This document shows, piece after piece, positions 19,585 through 28,567 of a stretch of 64,000 bases of DNA. The first letter of the stretch is position 1; each line of letters starts with the position of its first letter. A program made the translations under genes and the position numbers. The DNA is from Desulfogranum marinum (GTDB taxonomy: Bacteria > Desulfobacterota > Desulfobulbia > Desulfobulbales > Desulfobulbaceae): contig NZ_JAFFQD010000013.1 in assembly GCF_016918565.1 (NCBI RefSeq), forward strand, positions 52,545-116,544. Direction: 5' to 3'. The notes under the pieces were generated by a model, which was not told the DNA's origin, searched no databases, and worked only from the letters and a program-made list of their open reading frames with translations.

Positions 19585-20871
19585 ATGACGCTGCAGGATA
19601 TACTTCTAATTATCATACGAGTAGCTATAGGAGCATTTGTACCGCTCTGTTTTGTAGCTGTCTCTGTGTGGATGGAACGGCGAGGCGCTTCTTTTATCCA
19701 GGACCGATCTGGACCTAACCGCGCTAATATTCTTGGTTTCCGTGCTGGTGGACTTATCCAGAACCTTGCGGATGCTGTAAAATTATTTTTCAAAGAAGAC
19801 GTAATTCCGGCACATATCAAACATAAATTTTATTTTGTACTTGCACCTATTATTGTTTGTGTGACCGCTCTTGTTTCTTTTGCCGTAGTGCCTTTTGCAG
19901 ATACTCTGGTGCTGGGGGACAAAGAATACCTTATGCAAGCTATCCCAACGGACCTTGGTATACTTTGGTTTCTTGCCATTGCAAGTTTTGCTGTGTACGG
20001 AATCATCCTTGCCGGTTGGTCTTCGCATAACAAATACGGTATGCTTGGTGGTCTTCGTTCTGCTGCCCAGGTAATCAGCTATGAAATTCCAATGGGACTA
20101 GCCATCATCAGTTTGCTCGTGGTGTATGGGACAGTAAGCCTGAATGAAATGGCTCAATTTCAGGGTCAGCTCTTGTTTGGTTTTATACCGATGTGGGGCG
20201 TCATTCTCCAACCAATAGGGGTAGTCATTTTTATGGTTGCTGCCTTTGCCGAAGCAAATCGAACACCTTTTGACCTTGCTGAAGGTGAGAGTGAAATCGT
20301 AGCTGGTTATCATGTTGAGTATAGTGGGTTGAAATTCACTATCTTTTTCATGGGTGAGTATGTGGCTATGTTCGCTTCGAGCGCTATCATTGTCACGCTA
20401 TACTTCGGCGGATATCAAATTCCCTGGTTTAACACAGCTACCCTTCTGAAATATGCCGTACCAGTAACATTGCTATTGATGATCGCTACCCCGATTATAG
20501 CCAAATTTGTTGCTGCCTGGATTCGTAAAAACAATGTCAGTCATTACGAACGGGAAAATGATCCTCGGGTAAGGGAAGCTAATGTATATATCAAGATTGT
20601 ATGGGGAGCGGTGATCCTGTTGGAGGCCATTTTCTTTCTCTATCTTGTTTTTGCATCAGGCGGAGCAGCTGACAATATTCTTGTTGCTTGTCTCCAGATC
20701 TGTACTTTCCTCGCAAAAACCACCTTTATGTTGTTCGTTTATGTCTGGGTGCGATGGACGTTGCCACGTTTTCGTTATGATCAGTTACAGAAGTTGGGAT
20801 GGAATGTACTGTTGCCGCTCTCTCTTCTGAATATTTTTGTAACCAGCGCTATCGTCGTTGCGTTGAGCTAA
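19585..20871 (+). CDS. nuoH: NADH-quinone oxidoreductase subunit H
   Basis: Membrane subunit that links the peripheral arm to the proton pumps and forms the quinone entry. QNLADAVKLFFKED and FAEANRTPFDLAEGESEI are diagnostic, and the acidic residues of the quinone-coupling loop are present. At 428 residues it is about 100 longer than the common 325-335: the extra sequence lies between the ATLLKYAVPV helix region and the closing RWTLPRFRYDQL motif and adds one or two helices. It begins 12 bp after nuoG. Confidence 0.95.
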   Translation: MTLQDILLIIIRVAIGAFVPLCFVAVSVWMERRGASFIQDRSGPNRANILGFRAGGLIQNLADAVKLFFKEDVIPAHIKHKFYFVLAPIIVCVTALVSFAVVPFADTLVLGDKEYLMQAIPTDLGILWFLAIASFAVYGIILAGWSSHNKYGMLGGLRSAAQVISYEIPMGLAIISLLVVYGTVSLNEMAQFQGQLLFGFIPMWGVILQPIGVVIFMVAAFAEANRTPFDLAEGESEIVAGYHVEYSGLKFTIFFMGEYVAMFASSAIIVTLYFGGYQIPWFNTATLLKYAVPVTLLLMIATPIIAKFVAAWIRKNNVSHYERENDPRVREANVYIKIVWGAVILLEAIFFLYLVFASGGAADNILVACLQICTFLAKTTFMLFVYVWVRWTLPRFRYDQLQKLGWNVLLPLSLLNIFVTSAIVVALS

Positions 20872-20883
20872 TAGGGAGTAGCC

Positions 20884-21408
20884 ATGAGCATTAAAGTTAA
20901 AACCATAGTGCGTTACGGCAGGAGCTGGCAGGAACGGCTCTATCTCATAGAGGTTTTTAAGGGTATGGCCTGCACATTCCGGCATTTCATAACCAACTTC
21001 CTTGATAATTCCAAACTATATGTAAGGCATTATCCAGAAGTGAAACCTGAGATCACACCGCGCTGGAGAGGACGTCACAGGTTGACTACTCACGAAGACG
21101 GCACGATTAAGTGTGTAGCTTGTTACATGTGCCAGACGAACTGTCCTGCCCAGTGCATCCAGATCGAAGCTGGTGAGCGAACTGACGGTCGAACTGAAAA
21201 AGTTCCGCTCAAGTTCGATATTGATCTTTTGGAATGTATATACTGCGGATATTGCGTAGAAGCCTGCCCAATGGACGCAATTAGAATGGATACAGGTATT
21301 TTCTCGGTCACAGCTACTAACCGTGAAGAGATGAAAATGACTATTGACCAACTTCGCTCGACCCCTGGTGCATTTAGCGAAGAAGAGTACAAGAAAGGAG
21401 GCGCTTGA
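20884..21408 (+). CDS. nuoI: NADH-quinone oxidoreductase subunit I
   Basis: Carries clusters N6a and N6b between NuoG and NuoB. 174 residues with two C-x2-C-x2-C-x3-C-P ferredoxin motifs: CVACYMCQTNCP and CIYCGYCVEACP. The N-terminal amphipathic part should sit on the membrane. Starts after a GGGAGTAGCC site 12 bp downstream of nuoH. Confidence 0.95.
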   Translation: MSIKVKTIVRYGRSWQERLYLIEVFKGMACTFRHFITNFLDNSKLYVRHYPEVKPEITPRWRGRHRLTTHEDGTIKCVACYMCQTNCPAQCIQIEAGERTDGRTEKVPLKFDIDLLECIYCGYCVEACPMDAIRMDTGIFSVTATNREEMKMTIDQLRSTPGAFSEEEYKKGGA

Positions 21409-21412
21409 TATC

Positions 21413-21922
21413 ATGTTTGCCGATGGGCTTTTCATTCTTTTTACGGTAATTGCTGTAACAGGAGCAGCAGGGTTGGTCTTATTTAAGCATCCAATGAATG
21501 GAGCAATGAGTTTTATCGTAACACTCATTGCCATGGCAGGGCTTTATGCGCTGCTGTCTGCAAAATTAATTTTTGCCATCCAACTCATTGTTTATGCTGG
21601 TGCGATCATGTCATTGATCCTCTTCATTATAATGTTCCTGAATATTCAGGAAGAAGATTTACCTGTTGAAGAGGGCAGGTTTAAATATCTGATTGGCGGT
21701 GCGATTATCGTAGCTCCGATCGGGTTATTCCTGACCAGAGTTATTAAAAGTTTTCCAGGTGCTGAAAAAACTATCACTGTTGAAGGATTTGGCGGAATTA
21801 AAGAAGTAGGGCTTATTCTTTTTCGAGAGTGGCTGCTACCCTTTGAGATCGTTTCTATTCTTCTACTTGTGTCCCTTGTCGGTGCCGTTGTGCTTGCAGG
21901 AAAAAGGAGGATGGTCAAATGA
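21413..21922 (+). CDS. nuoJ: NADH-quinone oxidoreductase subunit J
   Basis: Membrane subunit with five helices, 169 residues when started at ATG 21413, which follows AAAGGAGG inside the nuoI end; the frame extends upstream to 21344 but that is nuoI in another frame. [20 protein letters not shown] is the conserved helix 3 that carries a pi-bulge in solved structures. Overlaps nuoK by four bases (ATGA). Confidence 0.93.
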   Translation: MFADGLFILFTVIAVTGAAGLVLFKHPMNGAMSFIVTLIAMAGLYALLSAKLIFAIQLIVYAGAIMSLILFIIMFLNIQEEDLPVEEGRFKYLIGGAIIVAPIGLFLTRVIKSFPGAEKTITVEGFGGIKEVGLILFREWLLPFEIVSILLLVSLVGAVVLAGKRRMVK

Positions 21923-22215
21923 TTCAGAGTTATCTCACTGTGAGTATCCTGCTCTTTTGTATCGGAATTGTCGGTGTCATATCTCGCAGGAATGTTTTTA
22001 CCGTATTCATGTCTATTGAGCTTATGCTGAATGCAGCTAACCTCGCTTTTGTTACCTTTTCCAGGTTGCATGAAACTATGGATGGTCACGTTCTCGCACT
22101 GATAGTAATGGCTGTAGCTGCTGCCGAAGCCGCTCTTGCACTTGCTGTCGTTATTCTGCTGCATAAGCATAAAGGCCAGTTGGATACCAATGTATTCAGC
22201 CTGTTAAAAGGGTGA
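21919..22215 (+). CDS. nuoK: NADH-quinone oxidoreductase subunit K
   Basis: Three-helix membrane subunit, 98 residues, standard length. The two essential membrane glutamates are seen in [16 protein letters not shown] (helix 2) and [13 protein letters not shown] (helix 3). Start overlaps the nuoJ stop; nuoL follows after four bases. Confidence 0.95.
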   Translation: MIQSYLTVSILLFCIGIVGVISRRNVFTVFMSIELMLNAANLAFVTFSRLHETMDGHVLALIVMAVAAAEAALALAVVILLHKHKGQLDTNVFSLLKG

Positions 22216-22219
22216 TTTC

Positions 22220-24133
22220 ATGGAACATAATGTAACATTTCTCGGATACATTCCGCTTCTCCCGCTGATAGGTGCAGCTGTTCTCGGCTTCTTTCACATC
22301 GGGACTTGCAATCGTAAACCATTAAACGAAAAATTTTACGGGCTGGTAGCCTGCATTGGTCCTTTGCTTGCGTTTGTCCTCGCTTTACGAGTATTTCTCA
22401 CACTCAAAGGCATGCCGGAAGAGGCTCGCTACCTTAGCCAGAAAGCATTTACCTGGTTCCAGGTTGGCGACCTGGATATTACAATGGGATTTCTGGCTGA
22501 TCCGCTTAGCTCGCTGATGCTGGTATTTGTAACGCTTATCGGTTCATTGATCCACATTTACTCCATTGGTTATATGGAAGGGGACAAAAATATAGGTAAG
22601 TTTTTTGCCTACCTTAACCTTTTCCTTGGCAGTATGTTGATCCTTGTTCTTGGTGACAACCCTGTCGTGATGTTCGTTGGTTGGGAAGGGGTTGGCCTCT
22701 GCTCCTACCTGCTGATCAGTTATTACTCCGAAGGTACTGACAACGTACTTGCAGGAAATAAGGCGTTTATTGTCAACCGTATCGGTGACCTTGGGTTTGT
22801 GCTTGGGATGGCCTTCCTTTTCTGGGCAATCGGTGCTGGTGGTTTTGACTATTTTTCACTCAAAGCTAATGCACATAGCCTTACTCCCGGAATAGCCTTA
22901 GCTGTCTGTTTACTCCTTTTCGTAGGAGCTACCGGTAAATCTGCACAGATTCCACTGTATGTGTGGCTGCCTGACGCTATGGCTGGTCCTACTCCTGTAT
23001 CTGCACTCATCCATGCTGCGACCATGGTTACGGCTGGTGTATACATGGTTGCTAGATTTAGCTTCCTTTATGCGCACGTACCTGTCGCCGGTGAAATTGT
23101 AGCTTGGGTCGGTATTATTACTGCACTCGTTGCCGCAATTTTCGGTATGTTTCAGGATGATATTAAAAAAGTACTGGCTTACTCAACCGTCAGCCAGTTA
23201 GGCTACATGTTTGCCGGTGTAGGTGTAGCCGCCTACTCTGCTGGTATTTTTCATGTTTTTACCCACGCATTTTTCAAAGCGCTTCTTTTTCTAGGTGCTG
23301 GTGCAGTCATCTACGCCATGCATCATGAGCAAAACATTTGGAAAATGGGTGGTTTGAAAAACAAGATGCCCAAAACCTATATAACCATGGTGATTGGGGC
23401 ACTTGCTCTTGCCGGATGCCCGCCTTTTGCAGGCTTTTTCAGTAAGGATGAAATTTTATATTCCGCTCTTGCCACAGGTCATGTGGGAATATGGGCTGTC
23501 GGAGTTCTTGTAGCAGGTATGACAGCCTATTACACCTTCCGTATGATCTTTGTCGTTTTTCACGGTGAACCCCGTGACCAAGAAGCATACGATCATTGTC
23601 ATGAGGCCCCCGCTGTGATGACGGTTCCACTTATTATTCTTGCTGTGGGTGCTTTACTTGCTGGCTTCTTAAACCTGCCTGCCATTTTCGGAGGTCATCA
23701 ACAAGTTACACACTGGTTGGCTCCTAGTTTGGTAGAACATCACCCGCATGCAAGTCTGTTTGTCGAGATTCTTGCAATAGGTGCCAGTGTTGCTGCTTTT
23801 GTAATCGGTATCCGCATTGCCTACAAACGTTTCGCTGTTGGTGCTGAAGAACCAGTATTCTCAGGTTTTAGCAAATTTGCCTACCATAAATTTTATGTTG
23901 ACGAACTGTATGACGGAATTTTTGTTCAGCCATACAAAAAGATTGGTAATGCTATTCGTAAGACTATTGAACCATCGGTTACTGATGCACCTGTAACGCT
24001 CGTTTCTAAGCTGTACATGGTAATAGGGACTGCATTCAAAGTCTTTCAGGTTGGATATGTTAGGGTATACGCCATTTACATGATCGTTGGGCTGAGCTTG
24101 ATGAGCCTGTTACTGTCACAATCGCTGAACTAG
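22220..24133 (+). CDS. nuoL: NADH-quinone oxidoreductase subunit L
   Basis: Antiporter-like proton-pumping subunit with the long lateral helix, 637 residues. The key Glu is in FVGWEGVGLCSYLLI, the key Lys in ATGKSAQIPLYVWLPDAM, and the HAATMVTAGVYMVAR and DDIKKVLAYSTVSQLGYM motifs are present. The C-terminal helix HL region (about 540-600, with KFYVDELYDGIF) is complete. Confidence 0.96.
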   Translation: MEHNVTFLGYIPLLPLIGAAVLGFFHIGTCNRKPLNEKFYGLVACIGPLLAFVLALRVFLTLKGMPEEARYLSQKAFTWFQVGDLDITMGFLADPLSSLMLVFVTLIGSLIHIYSIGYMEGDKNIGKFFAYLNLFLGSMLILVLGDNPVVMFVGWEGVGLCSYLLISYYSEGTDNVLAGNKAFIVNRIGDLGFVLGMAFLFWAIGAGGFDYFSLKANAHSLTPGIALAVCLLLFVGATGKSAQIPLYVWLPDAMAGPTPVSALIHAATMVTAGVYMVARFSFLYAHVPVAGEIVAWVGIITALVAAIFGMFQDDIKKVLAYSTVSQLGYMFAGVGVAAYSAGIFHVFTHAFFKALLFLGAGAVIYAMHHEQNIWKMGGLKNKMPKTYITMVIGALALAGCPPFAGFFSKDEILYSALATGHVGIWAVGVLVAGMTAYYTFRMIFVVFHGEPRDQEAYDHCHEAPAVMTVPLIILAVGALLAGFLNLPAIFGGHQQVTHWLAPSLVEHHPHASLFVEILAIGASVAAFVIGIRIAYKRFAVGAEEPVFSGFSKFAYHKFYVDELYDGIFVQPYKKIGNAIRKTIEPSVTDAPVTLVSKLYMVIGTAFKVFQVGYVRVYAIYMIVGLSLMSLLLSQSLN

Positions 24134-24145
24134 GTAGGTGTAACA

Positions 24146-25678
24146 ATGTTTGAACACGTTCTATCAGTAATGATATTCCTGCCGATAGTTGCAGGACTAA
24201 TTCTGCTGCTTACGCCGGCTGGAAAAGGTCTAGCTCGATTAACCGGATTGGTAATCTCCTTTGCGAGTCTGATTCTCGGTCTAGACATTTTCTTTAAGTT
24301 TAAAGAACAGGCCGCCCTGCAGTTCGTTGAAAATGTGCCTTGGATCCCATCGTTTGGCATCAATTATCATTTAGGTCTTGACGGCATTAGCTTGTTTGTC
24401 CTCCTTGCAGGAGCCGTTCTTATGCCGATGGTATATCTTCTCTTTACCACGAAAGAGAAAGGGTATTACGCCAACCTTTTAATAGTACAAGGGGCCATGG
24501 CCGGTGCCTTATGTGCCGCCGATATGGTGTTGTTTTACATTTTCTGGGAAATTATGCTCCTTCCTATATTCTTCATGCTTGGTATGTATGGTGGAGAAAA
24601 AAGGATTAAAGCAACCTTAAAAATCACTATTTATACCATTGCCGGATCCCTGCTGATGCTGGCTTCAATTGTTTATGTTGGAGTTACCTATCACTCGCAG
24701 TTTGGTGAGTGGAATTTTGCGATCTCGCAGATGTCTCAACTCCAACTTGCAGGCCCTGTAGCTGTACTTGCTTTTTTCGGATTCATGATTGCTTTTGCAA
24801 TCAAAATTCCTCTTTTTCCTTTTCATACCTGGTTGCCGGACGCATATACCGAAGCACCTACTGCCACGACATTTGTCTTGTCTGCTATTATGGCTAAAAT
24901 TGGTGTCTACGCGGTTATACGTTTTGTTGTACCTGTGTTTGATGGTGAGTTTGCCCGCTTTGCCTTACTGCTTGCCTACTCTGGTGTGATTGGCATGATG
25001 TATTGTGGTATAACTGCCATTGCCCAAAAAGATGTGAAACGAATGTTGGCTTTTTCATCTGCATCGCATATGGGAGTCATTGCCCTTGGTGTTTTCTGTC
25101 TCAATGTTCAGGCATTGACCGGTAGTATATATCAAATCGTTGCCCATGCAACGAGTACCGGTGTCCTGTTCCTTTTTGTCGGTATACTTGAAGACAAAAT
25201 GAAAACCCGTAAAATTGAAGATCTTGGCGGGATAGCGTATAAAGCTCCTGTTTTTGCCTTTTTCTTTGCGATTGCCATGCTCGCCTCTGTTGGCCTTCCT
25301 GGAACCTCCGGTTTTATTGGTGAATTCCTCATTATTTTAGGTGCTATCAAGTTTAATGTGTTGATAGGAGTTCTAGCCGGAACTACTCTTATTATTGGAG
25401 TTTGTTACATGTTGTGGATGTTTCAACGTGTATTTTATGAAACAACCAATGAGCGAACCGAAGGGTTCACTGATTTGAGCATTACAGAAGGACTCACCTT
25501 TTTACCCGTTATTGTTCTTATCGTTATCATGGGGCTTTACCCCCAACCCTTTCTCAGTAAAATTGAACCTGCCGCCCAGCAGCATATAGCTGCTTTAACC
25601 AAGGCAGACACAATACAAATAGCTCAAAGTACTCACGCCCAACCAGCAGAAGGGCATACAGTAGAAAAGAAGAATTAA
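24146..25678 (+). CDS. nuoM: NADH-quinone oxidoreductase subunit M
   Basis: Second antiporter-like proton pump, 510 residues, about 14 helices. FWEIMLLPIFFMLG carries the key Glu and AIKIPLFPFHTWLPDAYTEA the key Lys; DVKRMLAFSSASHMG is also typical. A polar tail of about 30 residues rich in Ala, Thr, Gln and His ends the protein. 12 bp after nuoL. Confidence 0.96.
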   Translation: MFEHVLSVMIFLPIVAGLILLLTPAGKGLARLTGLVISFASLILGLDIFFKFKEQAALQFVENVPWIPSFGINYHLGLDGISLFVLLAGAVLMPMVYLLFTTKEKGYYANLLIVQGAMAGALCAADMVLFYIFWEIMLLPIFFMLGMYGGEKRIKATLKITIYTIAGSLLMLASIVYVGVTYHSQFGEWNFAISQMSQLQLAGPVAVLAFFGFMIAFAIKIPLFPFHTWLPDAYTEAPTATTFVLSAIMAKIGVYAVIRFVVPVFDGEFARFALLLAYSGVIGMMYCGITAIAQKDVKRMLAFSSASHMGVIALGVFCLNVQALTGSIYQIVAHATSTGVLFLFVGILEDKMKTRKIEDLGGIAYKAPVFAFFFAIAMLASVGLPGTSGFIGEFLIILGAIKFNVLIGVLAGTTLIIGVCYMLWMFQRVFYETTNERTEGFTDLSITEGLTFLPVIVLIVIMGLYPQPFLSKIEPAAQQHIAALTKADTIQIAQSTHAQPAEGHTVEKKN

Positions 25679-25693
25679 GGCCAGGGGCTAATC

Positions 25694-27112
25694 ATGACAA
25701 ACGATTTTATGTTACTAATGCCGCTCATACTTATTACAGCGGGCGCCATTTCGTTAATGCTGGCGGCAGCATACGAAAAGGTCACTATCGAACAGGCTGC
25801 ATTTGGTTGCATGGGGATTTTTGGTGTCGCTTTTCTCGTGCAGCTGTCTAACTGTATTACCGGACACGTGGCCCCTTATGAAACCGTTTTTAACAACATG
25901 CTTGTTATAAGTAATTTCACCAGGGTCGCAGGACTTATAATTCTTGGGTGTGGGTTTTTCACTGCCATGAGTGCCCAGACTTATTTTAAACAGAACAATT
26001 TCTGTACCACCGAGTTTTACAGTCTTGTTACTTTTTCAGCGTGCGGCATGCTGTTGTTGACAATGGTTCAAGAACTTATCTCCGTATTTGTGGCACTTGA
26101 GATAATGTCACTCGCGATATATATTCTAGTCGGCTATGACCGAAAGAATAAAACCGCTGCAGAAGCTGTCATGAAGTACCTCATGCTTGGTGCTTTTGCT
26201 GGAGCCTTTTTTACAATGGGAGCTGCGCTCATATATGGTGGCGCGCATTCAACCCAGTTCTCCAGTATCGGTCAATTCGTTGCTGAAAAAGGTTTTTTTA
26301 ATAATCCAGCACTGGTAGCAGGGTCTTTTTTTGTAATTGTTGCCTTTTTATTCAAAGCAGCTGCTTTTCCCTTCCACGCATGGGTTATTGATGTTTATGA
26401 CGGTGCTTCCGCACCAATCACGGGGTATATGGCTACTGGGCTTAAGACAGCAATTTTTGCTGTATTCGCCAATTTTTTAGTTGCTGACGAAACTCTTCGC
26501 AGTAGCTGGGTTACTTACCTGTTTTACTTTTCCATATTCACCATGTTTGTCGGTAACCTCATCGCTATCGGTCAGGATACCTTGAAAAGAATGCTTGCTG
26601 CATCCGGTATTGTACATACCGGCTACCTGCTTATTGCGCTTGTAGCAGTGAGTGCTGAGAATTTTTCCGGTAATGTTATTCTCTACTACCTGGCGGCCTA
26701 TGCAGTTGGTACCCTTGGTATATTTGCTGCACTTTCTTACCTCGGTGGTGATGGTGAAAAGAGGCAAAGTTTTGATGACTTTAAAGGTCTAGCACGGGTT
26801 AGGCCATTTTCAGCAGCAGCTATTACCATATTCCTGCTTTCAATGGCTGGAATACCGCCAACAGCCGGTTTCATGGGCAAATTTTTCATCATTACCAGTG
26901 CCATTGATGCAGGACAGATCGCCTTAGCTGTTTTCGGTATTATCAGCAGTATTCTTTCAATGTGGTATTATCTGCGATTAGTAATTAATATGTACTTTCA
27001 TGAAGCCACTGATAGCTTTGAAGATACCACATCCAATAGATATGCTCCGGTCGGCACCTTTATTTTAGCGGCCTGTGTATTTGTAATTGGTTTGTATCCG
27101 GTAATTATTTAA
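25694..27112 (+). CDS. nuoN: NADH-quinone oxidoreductase subunit N
   Basis: Third antiporter-like proton pump, 472 residues. The key Glu lies in VALEIMSLAIYILVGYDR and the Lys in FLFKAAAFPFHAWVIDVYDG. DTLKRMLAASGIVHTGYLLI is the second conserved half-channel motif. Last complex I gene of the operon; the CBS gene follows after 82 bp without an intervening terminator. Confidence 0.96.
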   Translation: MTNDFMLLMPLILITAGAISLMLAAAYEKVTIEQAAFGCMGIFGVAFLVQLSNCITGHVAPYETVFNNMLVISNFTRVAGLIILGCGFFTAMSAQTYFKQNNFCTTEFYSLVTFSACGMLLLTMVQELISVFVALEIMSLAIYILVGYDRKNKTAAEAVMKYLMLGAFAGAFFTMGAALIYGGAHSTQFSSIGQFVAEKGFFNNPALVAGSFFVIVAFLFKAAAFPFHAWVIDVYDGASAPITGYMATGLKTAIFAVFANFLVADETLRSSWVTYLFYFSIFTMFVGNLIAIGQDTLKRMLAASGIVHTGYLLIALVAVSAENFSGNVILYYLAAYAVGTLGIFAALSYLGGDGEKRQSFDDFKGLARVRPFSAAAITIFLLSMAGIPPTAGFMGKFFIITSAIDAGQIALAVFGIISSILSMWYYLRLVINMYFHEATDSFEDTTSNRYAPVGTFILAACVFVIGLYPVII

Positions 27113-27194
27113 ATTGCTCTCATCGAAAGCAAATACTTCGAAGCACTGCGCCTATCGCTGCTGATCGAAGTCTTATTCAAAAGGAGTATCGAAC

Positions 27195-27641
27195 ATGAAA
27201 GTTAAAGATATACTTAAGGCTAAGGGCACAGTCGTGCACACCATTAATCAGGATTCTACCCTGATGGCAGCGTCGGACAAATTTTTCGCTGAAAGAATCG
27301 GTTCTCTGCTCGTGGTTGATGAAAATGATAATATTCAAGGAATCGTAGCTCCAAATGACATCTTGAAAGCCATTCAGGAAGGATGTACTGATGAAAATTG
27401 CGCCTTACAGAAAGTCAGTCGAGTGATGACCAAAGATATTATCGCTGCCTCAGAAGACGATGACATTGACTATATTCAGGCGATTATGACCGAAAATCGT
27501 ATCCGTCACATCCCTATTATGGACAAGGATCAACTCAAAGGACTGGTATCCATTGGTGATGTTGTAAAAGCATTGATTAAAGATAAGGAAGTAGAGAACC
27601 ATTACCTTAAGGATTATATTTCCGGTAAATATCCAGCATGA
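27195..27641 (+). CDS. CBS-domain pair protein
   Basis: A cytoplasmic protein of 148 residues made of two CBS domains (about 7-60 and 72-130) and nothing else. Such pairs bind adenine nucleotides and usually act as energy sensors; ligand and target are not evident here. GSLLVVDENDNIQGIVAPND and IRHIPIMDKDQLKGLVSIGD are the two typical strand-helix units. AAAAGGAGTATC precedes ATG. It is the last gene before a strong terminator and is probably cotranscribed with nuoA-N, which hints at nucleotide-dependent control connected with complex I; that link is inference. Confidence 0.88.
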   Translation: MKVKDILKAKGTVVHTINQDSTLMAASDKFFAERIGSLLVVDENDNIQGIVAPNDILKAIQEGCTDENCALQKVSRVMTKDIIAASEDDDIDYIQAIMTENRIRHIPIMDKDQLKGLVSIGDVVKALIKDKEVENHYLKDYISGKYPA

Positions 27642-27688
27642 TCTAAAAAGATTTCAGGCTGATTCATTGTGCAAGCAGTCTAAAATGC

Positions 27689-27725
27689 AAAGGGAAAGTT
27701 TCATAGGAAACTTTCCCTTTTTTCT
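27689..27725 (+). terminator. intrinsic terminator of the nuo-CBS operon
   Basis: AAAGGGAAAGTTTC pairs perfectly with GAAACTTTCCCTTT around a four-base loop, followed by a T-run. Located 48 bp after the CBS gene. Confidence 0.92.
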
Positions 27726-27860
27726 TTATGGTGATCTCGTACAATACTCAGCCAGGTAATTCCCGCAATTTCAGCCGACTTATTATATTTGTCTTTTAAA
27801 CCGGGAGACAGATCGAAGGCTAAGCCGTCTCCTCTTCAAAAAAGTAACTCAGCGGTTACC

Positions 27861-28015
27861 CTACTGGGGCTCCCATTAGTCGTCGCTTCTGCTTCACAAG
27901 GTCCCGATCTCCTGCATAATAGGTGATCGGAGTCTTTCTTTACTTGCGAAAAATCGCATCCCCAAAATATGAGGAGCCTGTAAGCAAAGCAGGTTTTTGA
28001 TATAATAGATCAAAG
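27861..28015 (+). repeat. dispersed intergenic repeat, copy B
   Basis: Aligns with copy A (12622-12752): CGATCTCC-GCATA, a CGGAGT block, CTTGCGAAAAATCG and AAATATGA-G-GCCTG occur in the same order and spacing, with moderate divergence. It lies between the convergent CBS and lipoprotein genes in a 500-bp gene-free stretch (27642-28150) that otherwise shows only the terminator. Confidence 0.65.
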
Positions 28016-28150
28016 ATTATCAACCAAGTGGGTTGTTACCAAAATAACATCAAAAAGAAGTGCCTTCCCTCTGTATGAAAAAACGATCAGCCTCCCCAGT
28101 TAAATCCATACGCCCTGGTTTTATGGAAAATAGATTTTTTCATGCTTTGG

Positions 28151-28561
28151 CTATTCTTTTTTGTAGGCCTGTTGCATAAGCTGTTGGTTTTTCTTTTGTA
28201 GATCCCTATCATTTTGTGCGAGGCTTATGGATTTTTTGCATAACTGCAAAGTTTGATCATAGTCACCACGCTCGTAGCTAACTATGGCAAGATCCAACCA
28301 GAGCCATCCATTGTAAGGATTTTTTCTAATCGCTCGTTCAAGTAGCGACTCGGCTAAATCAAAATCACCTGCCTTCAGTGCTTTTTTCGATTTTTTTACT
28401 AAAGACAAACTTGTATAGTTTTTGGCAGTAACTGAGTATGAAATTTCTTTTTGCGGAACAGCTTGTGGTACGCCTTGTTGCATGTCAGCGCAGCCTGTTA
28501 CAAGTAGCGCAGTGAAAGCCATTAATATAAAAGAAATGTTGGTGGCAGGTAATTGCATCAT
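28151..28561 (-). CDS. TPR lipoprotein next to PBP1B (possible LpoP-type activator)
   Basis: A small lipoprotein of 136 residues. The signal peptide (FILMAFTALLVTGC) ends in a lipobox with Cys24, and the residue after Cys is Ala, compatible with outer-membrane sorting. Residues about 55-130 contain two TPR-like helical pairs (ALKAGDFDLAESLLERAIRK; YERGDYDQTLQLCKKSI). The gene lies 6 bp downstream of the PBP1B gene, surely cotranscribed. In Pseudomonas a TPR lipoprotein (LpoP) encoded beside PBP1B activates it; the same role here is inference from architecture and position. Confidence 0.8.
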   Translation of the reverse strand: MMQLPATNISFILMAFTALLVTGCADMQQGVPQAVPQKEISYSVTAKNYTSLSLVKKSKKALKAGDFDLAESLLERAIRKNPYNGWLWLDLAIVSYERGDYDQTLQLCKKSISLAQNDRDLQKKNQQLMQQAYKKE

Positions 28562-28567
28562 CTGTTT

